Source: Chromobotia macracanthus
Lineage: Eukaryota > Chordata > Actinopteri > Cypriniformes > Botiidae
Assembly: GCA_036877525.1 (NCBI GenBank)
Contig: JAZGTH010000075.1
Location: 5,238,001-5,302,000, forward strand
Length of the DNA stretch: 64,000 nt
Direction of reading: 5' to 3'
The stretch's first letter is position 1. Every line of letters begins with the position of its first letter. Below the pieces are notes generated by a model, which was not told where the DNA came from, ran no database searches, and saw nothing but the letters and a program-made list of their open reading frames with translations. Below, piece by piece: positions 48,801 to 64,000 of this stretch. Made by a program: the position numbers and the translations under genes.

Positions 48801-50599
48801 AACTCTGTGACTGTCTGTCCATCTATCTTTAACAGATATATAGTTATCTAGAAATGGAGTGTGTAGGTGAGATTTATGTTCAGGTTTAATTCAAGTCTAA
48901 TTGCCATTTCGTGAGGCTGATGGTGAAGCAGGAGAGACTGTGAACCTGGGATGGTCTGATAGAGGATTCCTGCAGGTCTGATTAAATCTAGGCCACGTTT
49001 GTTTTCCTGTAACAAGAAATGCATGATTTGGTAGGAGGCCTGGCTTCCAGCAGCATTTGAGTATTAATTCCCACCCACACCCAGAGGAGAGAGCACTCTC
49101 CAGAGCAGGGAATACATATTAAAGAGCTGGGATATTTCACAGCACAACAGCAGTCAATAAGACACCATATACTGTGAGGGTCTGATGCACAGATCTTTTG
49201 CAAGCAAATGGGGAAATGCTGAGCAAGGAAGATATAATTTCTCAGACTCTGAGGTGCAATAAATTCTTCTTTCTATTATAAAAGTTTGTATATTGTCTGT
49301 CAGATTCTTTGGCTGCGCCTTTAATTAGCTTTATTAGAATAAAAAAGCTTCAGTCTGTGCAGCTGATGTCAAATTACACATAATTTAGCTCTAAGTTTAA
49401 AGTGTTAGAGATGTTTGTTTCTATAACCCCAGAGTGTATAAAGAGATATGAGCTTAAATGAGCTGGATGGATAAACATGATGATTTGTGCCCTGGCCAGT
49501 AATTATGTGTGTTGTTTTATAACATAGGTATTGATCAAATTCAGATATAGTGTTGTCACTGGTGAGACTCGCCTCTTTATGTGTACCGTGATGCTGCAGT
49601 CTGTTCAGACTCACAGCGATTAGAATGCCTGGAGGTGCCTGCTCTTTCAGTTGGTATTTTCAAATCAAGGTCTGCTCCAGCGGTCCCTGCCATCTGGACG
49701 CGGCAGAGTCGCAAACAGGTCAAGGTGGGTGCCGTTCCCATGGCCCCGACTGCCTGTCATCATGCCAGCGTGCTAATTTACAGCCAGCAACCCCCCTATA
49801 CCGTCCTGCCCTGCCAGCTAGCAACTCAAGGGTGTGAAGATGCCAGCAGCATGCTCTGCTGAAGACAAATCAGCTTCAGTCCCTCATAAAACACCCAGAG
49901 GTCGTGACCTCGTCACCTTTTCAACCCATCACCACCAATGACGCACCTCCCCCGTCCCGGAGCCCCGCCTCCTGCCATGCCTACCTGATGACCCGCTCAG
50001 GCACGAGCGCATGGGTGGAGAAACAGCTCCAAACAAGGTAGCTGTCTCATCTGAGCTCACAGTACAGAGAAAACTATTTGCATGCCCTCCCTCTGTTTCA
50101 GCTCTCGGGACGCAGTAGGAGGGAATATGAAATTCTGTAGTCTGTGAGTAAAGCAGCCCCGATATCTCAACACACTGTATGACATGCAGAGATGAACTGC
50201 CGGCGTACGGTGGAGCAGCACCTCATTCAACTAATGGCCTTAGAACACCAGGAGGCCAGGAGCCAAATGGGTTTGTCTGGCATTCTAAGCAGTGTATTGG
50301 CTTTTGTTGTCGGCTGAAAATGAGTACATTTTCTTTTCGGTGCAACATGCGCTAGAGTTTCTTCCATTCGGTTTAACTTTTGTCCATTTCAAGGCTGAAC
50401 AAATGAAAAGGCTAGAAAAAAGTTCGCTCCTTTTTACAGCTAGAGGAATCAGCTTCAAGAGTCAATAGACTACAATAGACTTTTTGCATCACACTACATC
50501 AGAGCCCAGATAAGCCTAAAGCTCGACTGCCAGTCCACAAGGCTGGATTTGGCTGTTCTTGTTGAATTTCTATGAGCACATGCTATACAGTTTAAAACC
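45811..50599. other. Gene-free 4.8 kb upstream of the CpG-dense region
   Basis: No transposon ends. 46370-46700 and 49590-50060 are CpG-bearing and may be conserved. 47420-47560 has AATCATTAAAACC and CAATCCGC motifs. A CAAT run lies near 48145. The 123-codon frame at 47715-48086 resembles no protein. Evidence is texture only. Confidence 0.4.
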
Positions 50600-51640
50600 T
50601 TGGATTCATGGCCAAAGTTCATTTCACTGTTTAAATGCAGGACTCGTACCTGACAGATCATGAGTGGATGGACACAGGGACGCTTGTGGACACCCTTCAT
50701 TGTACCAGCACAATGTTTAAGACTGATACAGCCGCAGTCTATGAAGATAATCCACTCCCTGAAATAAACCGTCCCATTAAAATAAAATGTTGCCTATATA
50801 ACGAACTGAAACCGCGTGTTTAGATCCTGCATAATTTGGAGAGGATCCCAAGCAGGATGAGAGGCTGGTGCACAACACGATTATTTGCAGCGATTTATAA
50901 TTCATTCCCAGCCTTATAAGAGCAAGCATCCTGAACGAAACTCCAGTGAAATGTTTGCTCATTATTTATATGCGCTTATTTATAAATTACTGCCGCGTAT
51001 TTCGACTCAAGCGCGGCGCCGCTGCGACGGTAATGTCTAGCAGTGAGAAAATATGGAGGACGGCGAGGAATCCCTTTTCGGGGCTCATTATAAATCTCTT
51101 TAACTATTACTTTAACGCGGGCTGTATTGGTTTAAAAATGGTACCGTAGGCATATGTATCTCCACTCGCTGAGAGCAGCGCGCGTTTATAGGCTCGCGCT
51201 CAGTCTCGCGCTCGGCTCGCACCCGGCCCTAAATCCCCGCAGCGCGCGCTGACGGGAGGCATGCTGGGGTGAGCGCGTTTTGCCTATGCATTAGCCATTC
51301 ATTTCGTCTGTCTGACACCTCTCCAACATAAAACCGTACGGCGGAGGTAAAATATCTCTCTCCTGGCGAAAATAAAGCTTTGTCTCCCTCCTGATCTATA
51401 GGATATAAAATAAAGCCATGGCTTTGATGGTGGCTTTACCTTATGCAGGGCTTGCTTTTTGTGCACACAAAAGCAATGAAGATGAATGAGGAGGGATTGC
51501 CGGGGCCTTGTCTCCCGTGGTCCTTTAGAATCGCCCCCTTTTTCCAGTGCTCGCTTTAGACCCTCGGAGAAGTTAGCCGGGTAGCTTTATTATTGATCCG
51601 AAGCAGTCGATTGCTATGGGACGTGATGTGTTCGGTCTCT
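50600..51640. promoter_or_regulatory. CpG-dense block, candidate alternative promoter or enhancer
   Basis: CpG peaks at 51000-51290 (GCGCGGCGCCGCTGCG, CGCAGCGCGCGCTGACG). A TATA-like TTTATAGGC lies at 51187 and a GGGGTGAGCG donor-like site at 51268. It may be a non-coding first exon, a promoter for an antisense or lncRNA, or a CpG-rich enhancer of lhx1a, about 7 kb away. No coding frame. Confidence 0.42.
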
Positions 51641-51784
51641 TTATTTTTTTCTAAACTTGTTTCTAAACTTGGATTGCGCGTTTGTCAACTGTAACGCTAA
51701 TTCATTCCTTGAGCTTCATTATGGGCTTGCTGTTTTCTCAGCTGTTTTTTTTTTACTACATGTTGATATTTATTTTTTTTTGTT

Positions 51785-51930
51785 TCATTTACGTTTCATC
51801 CCAAACGACTTACAGTGCATTTAAGATTTTTTTTATTTTTTATTATTATTATTATTTTTATCCGTTCAGTCATGGAAATCGAACCCGCAACCTTTGCGCT
51901 GGTTTCAGTGCTCTACAGGAACTGATAAGC
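51785..51930 (-). mobile_element. SINE, diverged, with expanded T-rich insert
   Basis: CAAACGACTTACAGTGCATT TAAG (tail), then a T/TTA-rich stretch, then CATGGAAATCGAACCCGCAA CC (B box) and CTCTACAGGAACTGATAAGC. Confidence 0.75.
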
Positions 51931-53918
51931 CATGCTTAGTAGTTAGTTGGTTCGATTGTGGACTTAAAGAATGGATGAAACCATGAAAACAATGGAAAAA
52001 TGAGACTTACGTATAGTTCCTATATGTCTGTGGTTATGCCTGTACTTTTAATTAAATGCATTGAATCTTTAGTTCACAGTCGCCGTTCTTTTGAGTGATT
52101 TAAATCCGTTTATCCAAGTTCATCATGAGCTGCTTATTGCAGATAAGCTTTATTGTGCTTGTCCACAGTTTCCTTACCACAGAAAAGAGACGGACTAAAT
52201 AATTCTTGGTTTTAAAAATGTTCAGCCTTAGTGGATGCTTTAAATCAGCCCTGGGTTGTTGATATCAGCGGAAAACAGGTCTACGTGTGTGCCTGCTTCA
52301 GGAGCTTCCGTGCAGAAATCTGCTCCTGTTTAGTAGCTATCTGCTGATTTTCAGCCCCGCAGTCTGTCCCCCGAGCATTGCCCACTGTGCGATAATATCT
52401 CAAAGGGAGTGGTTATCACCACACATTATATTATAATCATTAGTGATCCTGGCCCTTTCACCCGCACTGCAGAATAAGCGCTGGGAACCATTAATCTAAA
52501 CTAGAGCGACCACTCTCAAAGACTGCCCGTTTCCATGCCTGCCCAGCGGGGAATAATATAATCATTTGTCGTCACTGCTCTTTGGTTGGCTTTCTCTAAT
52601 GAGATAATGACGTCGATTTTGTTGTTGTTTAGCTGTTTCAATAGTTATCGTGTCCTATAAAATAATTTTAATTTATTGCATGCGTTTACTGCATGAATTT
52701 ATAACAGGAGAGAAATGCATAAAAAAAATCTTTGCGTATTCGCTCAGTAATTTACTGCATGCAAATGTTGGCTCTTAACATTAACTTATTGTGCCAAAAA
52801 TGGCTTATATAGATGTCTGAACACGAATGAAGTACATTTATATTTATGTTCTTTAATATTTTTGTTCTGATCAGAGTGTGGTCGTCTTTTATAGCTAAAT
52901 ATCTGGATATTAAAGAGGCATTGAAAGCCTGGTCTGGGATGTTAAGGCCTGCGCGTCTGTTTGATTATGGGCTTTAGGGGAAAAATAGCAGCTGTTCCTG
53001 TGATGGGACGAGGAGAGGAGATCTATAACTTCAATCGGATTTCTCTTGCCAGTCGTCGACAGAGTTGGAAAGTCAGGAAAATGTTTATGTTAAGTTGCTG
53101 GTCAATAACGAAGCCTTTGGATTATGTTTGCTTTCTGGACTCAAAGGAGCGACTCAGAGTTCATTTGACGTGGTCACGGTTTTACTGATGGATTCATTAT
53201 TATTTACGAACATTTTGGGTTGATTTACAGTTCATATTTTCTTGTAATATTAGTTGAAGGCTGCTATCGGGCAGTAAAGTTCTGCTGTGGGAAATATAAT
53301 TGCACAGGTCTTGCTTCATTCGTGCCTGACCCCTAATCGGGTTGGACATGCTGTGGGTCCGGGTTTGGTCGCCGCACATCACCTCACTGCGCCGCAAAGC
53401 CGACGAGATTGACGCGCAGTCCTGGAGCGCCACACGCCCATTGTCCACACTGCGAAAATAAAGACATTGTTGTGAAAGCAAAGCAAGACACATGCTTCAT
53501 TGCAGGCATATTTAAATGGATCTGCCACCCATACAGACACACACATCACGTGATAAGGGGACCAGTATGGTATGGACTGCTCTTGAACTAGTGTCTTAAA
53601 GAAATGACTGAACAGATTTTTTTTTTTTTTTTTGTTCAGAAACACTTCAACGTTGTAAGCACTGGGCTTTTTTTTTGTGAGATGTCGCTTCTTGTTTTGA
53701 TATTTTTTTCTGTTTTGGTTTTGTCTTCATTACCTCGTTTACCTATGAGTGGAAATACTGATTCTGCTGTTTTTAACTCTGAGATGTTTTTGGTGGCATG
53801 GGCACTAACACGAAGGTTTTGCCTACGACAGATCCGTCAGTGCTGCATTGCACAAATAATTTTTCTTAATGGATCATTATATAAATAAATATAATGAGAC
53901 AGCTTACACACAATCCAC
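51931..53918. promoter_or_regulatory. Intergenic DNA with strong candidate element 52080-52660
   Basis: 52080-52660 is TE-free, with CACTGTGCGATAATATCTC, AATCATTAGTGATCC, ACCATTAATCTAAAC, CTAATGAGATAATGACGTCG. Homeodomain and GATA-like cores are dense. 52930-53600 is single-copy-looking with no clear feature. A poly-T run lies at 53620. Confidence 0.42.
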
Positions 53919-53946
53919 AGCTTATATATATATATATATATATATA
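53919..53946. repeat. (TA)n microsatellite, short
   Basis: About 13 TA units. Confidence 0.9.
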
Positions 53947-56900
53947 CAGAAATATTTGTACGTTCTCTATGTCCTGCTTTTGCCCTTAACCTATGCAATA
54001 CTCTGTCAGCTTTTTATTATATACGACAGAGCACGTTGCTAATAGTTATTCTAGATATCATGAATAAAACACGTAAACAAACAGGCAGCGGTGCAGAGCG
54101 ATATGGAGAGGGGCCCGAGGCCCGGGGCCCCCCTTTCCTCGAGCTCCTGGCGGTCCCGGTGCGCCAGCTGATCAAAGCCCGAGTAAGGGGTAATATTTCT
54201 CACTTTATTACCGGAGTCACAGCGTGTCTGTATGGCCAGCGATCACACACTGCAATGCCCACACTGCCTAGCCGCGGGTTAATGTATCGTAGCTATATGG
54301 GATGAAAAAAACAACCAATACACTTCAAGCTAAATTACTCCATACTAAAAATATATTTAAAAGGTACTCCTATGGCATCGTCTTAACATTTTCAGAGCAT
54401 TTAACAACAACACTTTAGGGCGTGTTCAGAAATGATTGACATTTTAAACGAATTGTTATAAAGGACTTAAGACGAATAAAATAGAAAAAAGGTCATGGGA
54501 ATTTGTTAACATCTTTTAGTAATTACAACGGATTGGCCAACTCGCATTCACATGCGGTTCGAGATCAATCGTATTTTATTTAGCCTAATCGGACTTATGC
54601 ATCCATCGCAGGTTATGAATTTAACCTGATTTTAACCTCGTTTTCGCCTGATCTCTTGAAAAATGTGACTATAGGATTTAAGGAGAATTTCTAACATATC
54701 TGAAACGCCTTTAAGGTCATATGAATGGTCTGATTAATTTTTTTCAGCTGCATGATTTATTTGTTTTTTATGTTTTTCCTATTTGAAACTCTACAATAAA
54801 CGTGGTTAGGAGCATGCGTAATGCAGCGCGTTTTTGACAGGCTGTTGGTTCCCAGTGGTGACAATTTTCGATCGATAGCTCCCTCTAGCACTGGCCCATC
54901 TCCACACTAGTCCGGTTTTAACATCGGCCTCTCGTTTACCTGACGAAGCCCACTGATTGGAAACGTTATTCCCACCATGACTGAGTCAGCATGTCCGATT
55001 ATCCATCCCCTAACTGAATCTATAAAATTGCAATTATGTTGCTTTTCCTTATTATCGGTGAAAGGTCCATCATAGATGGACATCAGTATGATGATGAAGC
55101 TTTTTCTTATTCTGCACCTCGGTTTACCTCAAAGCGAAAGCAGAACCGGATTTTTGGTCATAACCTATAAAGTTAATGCTTATTTTAAACGAATAACGCA
55201 GATAAATGAATCATGGTACATTTTACGATAAGGTTCATGATTTCCAACAAAAAAGACGTCAATAAAGGTCGGGATATTAGCAAAGAACCTTTTTGCCATA
55301 AATATAAAATGACAGTGAAATATATATCTGGAAAATGTATAAAGAAATATAATAATAATAATACCAATAATAACCATAATAATAATTATTATTATTATTG
55401 CTGTTTTTATTGCTGCTATACACAAATAATTGTGTATGTACAAACAGCAGAAATAATGTGTATTTATGTAATTATTTTATATTACGGTCAAATTAAACCG
55501 GAAAAATAAAAACTTAATCACGAAAGATGAACGTAGACACAGTCGTTTATTTCGTTTCTCACTATATTCCTCTCAGTGCATACAAAGGTGTTAGTTAAAA
55601 TAACCAGCAGATTTTGCATGCCTTCCAATAGGGGTGAAAAAACCAGGAGGAAGAGGAGGGGTGGTGGCTGCATAGGCGACTGAAAAAGATGGAGTGTGTT
55701 CATCTTTTATCTGTTATTCTTCGAGAAACAACACATGTCATCCAAGGGTCCCACAGTCAAAGAGGAGCACTCCCTTGACGCTCATCGGCAGCTGTTTCTG
55801 TTGGTTGTGTAGGGCCTTGTGGTACCATAGCGTGGATCAGCCCCAATGTGCCGTTTTACATGAGAAGTGGCCCATATGCACAGAGTTGCATGGTATTGAT
55901 TCCAGACTGGAGCGTTTGCACAATATATGCTGACAGAATATGAATAGCTGAGGGGTGTGTATACGAGTGTCTGTGTCACATGAAGGCAGGGCTTTGATAT
56001 AAGATTAGGAAATCGTGTTCTTTAAGAATTATTACCTATACTGGCTGTGAAAATGTTTAAAAAAGGTCAGGTGCGTATAAAGCAAAAAATGTGTACTTTG
56101 CATATTGGTAAATATTTATTATAAAATATTGTTGCAGGACAGAAATGAAGTTTCGGTACACATTCAGTCTGTTTCTTTTAAATGTTGAGAAAACATTTAA
56201 GGTTGCATTACTAGCAAAAATATTGTCCATTATAGCCTACAATGAAACAGCCCTTACAACCTGAATTTGTGTATTGGTTCTAAATATTATTGCCTCTATT
56301 GTTTTTTTCTTTTTCATTTGCAGGAAATGTAACTATTAAGTGCGTTTTCTTTAAGAATAAAACATGATGTATATTGTTGAAATCACAAGAACGGACTTCA
56401 CAGATCTAATTCAACACCATAAGGTGTGTGGGCCATTAAAAGCTGCTGAGACGATCTAACATCCTGTAAAGTTTAGAGCCCTCCTGTCTTTCACTTTCTC
56501 TAGTTTAACAAAGGACCAAAGGAGAGAGACGTGCTTAAGTGTCTTTTCGTTGATTTAATAAACTAGTTAAAAAGTTTAAAGCAACTGTCTGCGTCAAATC
56601 CTTTATGTATATAGTATAAATATAACACGTGTGGCCATTTCTGGCCAAAAACATAAATAGGCCTATATATACCATTTAAAAATAACTGCGTAATAAACAA
56701 TATTGTATCATACTGTATTGAAAAATTGCTAGAGTCGTACATTAAACGTTTATGTTACTCTTTGGCTAATGAAACCCACACCACAGAATGATGGCAAGGA
56801 TTGATAAGCATATAATCTTACAAAACAAATGCAATAAGCCTTATTTAATGACAGACTTCGTGAGGGTCCAGTGAAACATTCTGCATGCTGCGCCATGCCA

Positions 56901-57299
56901 GTTACATCTCAATCTTTTTTACATCTTTTTTTAAAAAAAACGAGTAACTTAATGCTTGCGCAGTTAATGCATTTATAAAGGAGAAAGTTACAACACAACC
57001 AGCGTCTTATTTAAGACCTGTACCGCAAATATGCGTAATGCAAACGCACAGCACGCACAATTCACGATTTTTACGCACAGTGCAAGCCCGAATCGAAACA
57101 CTGACAGCTACCTGTACATAAACAATGCGTAAATGATGATATGTACCTTATCAAATGGTTTTCTCGTTCCACCGACTCCACCGGAATAGACGATTATTGG
57201 AAAAGCATTAAGGAAAGAAGACTTTCACAACACGGTGATCTGTTTTTCTGACTCTCCACATTAACTAAGATATGACAGTTTCTGGGATTTTTGACAATT
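53947..57299. promoter_or_regulatory. lhx1a proximal upstream DNA with candidate elements
   Basis: 54060-54300 is CpG-rich. 54530-55130 is TE-free and carries TGAGTCAGCA (54982-54991), a Maf/AP-1 site, with CGATCGATAG and TGAATCTATAAAATTGC. 55351-55400 is an AAT/ATT-rich simple repeat. 56280-57230 is AT-rich; no gene seen. Confidence 0.42.
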
Positions 57300-57450
57300 G
57301 GTGTCTTCTGTTCCCTATAAATAGCGCGGAGTGTGCCGGTAAAGCGGAGAGGGGATAGCTAATGGTTACTTGAACGGAAAGGCGCTGATTGGCCCCGGTC
57401 TGGCGTGACGTCAGGAGGCTGTGAATAAGGCTGGCTCGTGTGCTTTCAGG
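57300..57450 (+). promoter_or_regulatory. Candidate lhx1a core promoter
   Basis: A TATA-like TATAAATA lies at 57316-57323. An inverted CCAAT (ATTGG, 57387-57391) and a perfect CRE palindrome TGACGTCA (57406-57413) follow, then GAATAAGG at 57422. Because CCAAT and CRE normally lie upstream of the start, transcription may begin near 57450-57500 rather than just after the TATA box. The choice cannot be settled from sequence alone. The segment is the only compact cluster of core-promoter motifs in the kilobase before the lhx1a start codon. Confidence 0.5.
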
Positions 57451-58182
57451 AACATGCAGAACACCGGAGGCTGTTCGGGAAGCTTCATCAGTCCTGCAAC
57501 GAGATGTCACTCTGTTCACACTAGCATCTTTCACCTCTTCTGTCTTACCGAGGAAACGCCAGGTTACCGGAGACGCACCTTTCCAAGCGTTTGATGATTG
57601 CGTCCTTTCAGAGGGACCTACGCGGTGGATACGTGGAGATGGTAAAGTGCAGTCCGATCTGTCTGGGCTCGCATGTCTCTTGTGCTAGATCAGTCCAAGA
57701 CCGGCTGCATTAGATGCTTGCTTACGAAAGACTTTAACGCACAACATCTCCAGTTCTACACCTTGTTGGCAACGGCGACGTGTTGATGAGGACTTTATAT
57801 TAAGTCCTCTTTGTAACCAACACACAGCTGGTGTTTTGAAAAAAAAAATCTCTATGCTGGTTTTTATTTTCGTCTCCAAATTTGGTTGTGTGGATGAGAA
57901 ATACTGAGTGACAACTGAAGCGCTACCTCAGAAGAAGACTGTTTTAATCTGATCTTTATTTTGGACCGCTACAGGTTTCCGCGCTGGTCCTCTTGCGCAC
58001 ACAAAAGTGGTGAATTTATTTCCAACTTCTTGATATTTTCCTGAAGACTCTCGCAAAGGACTCGGAGCATCCTTCGGTTTTACAACTCTTTCCCCTCTCT
58101 CTCTCTTGAAAGAGAGAAAATAGCAACTGACTCTCAGGTTGTGGTCACCACGGCAGTAACTGTGGGAGCAGATCCAAAGACG
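57451..58182 (+). other. Probable lhx1a 5' UTR with several upstream ORFs
   Basis: There is no coding similarity, but at least five ATG-initiated short frames: 57454-57594, 57594-57713, 57786-57803, 57854-57907 and 57894-57911. The first two overlap as TGATG. The upstream edge depends on the unproven start site, and an upstream intron cannot be excluded. Inference: translation of lhx1a may be tuned by these uORFs. Confidence 0.55.
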
Positions 58183-63691
<5,509 letters not shown>

Positions 63692-64000
63692 CTTCTGCAA
63701 ATGGACACTTTAGTAGAGAGAAATTATGATAAACAGAGAGGTAGGGTTGGACCAGAGACACTGGCCACATGTTTTGGTGATCATTTTTGTCTTTTTTTTC
63801 CTTTTCTTATGTCATGAATGTGGTGGGACAGAGCAGCAGAGGGCAGCATGGCCATTGACATTGACCTTCTTGAACTTGTTGTGTTGATGTTTCGTTTCCT
63901 TCAGTTGTCTAGCCCTCTGAATTAAAGTCAGAACTCGAGAGGAGAAAGAACTGATACTGTTTCTGTTGACCCGGTCGCTGTATGAACTCTGCTACGAGGC
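63692..64000 (+). other. lhx1a 3' UTR, cut by the window end
   Basis: Sequence after the TAG stop. No AATAAA is present. A variant signal ATTAAA lies at 63921-63926, but a GU-rich downstream element is not obvious, so the true cleavage site is probably beyond the window. Confidence 0.6.

Noticed and set aside
58141..58182. An N-terminal extension of Lhx1 starting at GTG
   Set aside because: MVHCAGC at 58183 is the standard start with a strong context; the extra 14 residues have no family match.

Overview
The window looks like nuclear DNA from a teleost fish, most probably a cyprinid. Three things point there: a five-exon LIM-homeobox gene whose predicted 404-residue protein reads as lhx1 (best fit lhx1a), Angel-like palindromic MITEs, and tRNA-derived SINEs with the tail seen in carp-like fishes. 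No bacterial, viral or organellar gene organisation is visible. The species cannot be fixed from the sequence alone.

The only protein-coding gene I can support is lhx1a, on the + strand at the right end (CDS 58183..63691, five exons, all GT-AG junctions). It encodes two zinc-binding LIM domains, an acidic linker, a homeodomain and a Pro/Ser/Gly-rich C-terminal tail. A promoter-like segment (TATA-like, CCAAT and a perfect CRE) lies at 57300-57450. The 5' leader carries a chain of short upstream ORFs. The 3' UTR runs off the window.

The remaining ~57 kb upstream is a gene desert. It mixes three kinds of DNA. (1) Scattered TE-free segments rich in homeodomain cores, octamers, GATA and CpG, which look like conserved non-coding regulatory DNA of a developmental gene. 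The clearest are near 0.3-1.15, 2.05-2.4, 10.56-10.96, 12.29-12.48, 17.48-17.83, 20.64-21.27, 25.3-25.64, 27.6-27.93, 41.88-42.3, 44.27-45.24, 50.6-51.64, 52.08-52.66 and 54.53-55.13 kb, plus introns 1 and 3 of lhx1a. (2) Short non-autonomous transposons: nine copies of one MITE with CCAGCTAACA ends and AACGTT-rich body, several Angel-like MITEs, hAT-like MITEs, one TTAA-flanked MITE, one element sitting in AC microsatellites, and about eight SINE fragments. (3) Simple repeats: TA, CT/GA and CA/TG.

The most striking non-genic structure is a ~1.57 kb minisatellite of 45-bp units (6668-8232). It appears to have grown out of the terminal arm of an Angel-like MITE and now contains a 315-bp (seven-unit) higher-order duplication. 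Because 45 is a multiple of three, its minus strand stays open as a 477-codon reading frame of 15-residue repeats. Among candidate regulatory DNA, the strongest signals are three CAATTA cores spaced exactly 10 bp apart beside an 11-bp-arm palindrome at 45.07-45.19 kb, and a FoxH1/Smad-type motif cluster in intron 1 of lhx1a.
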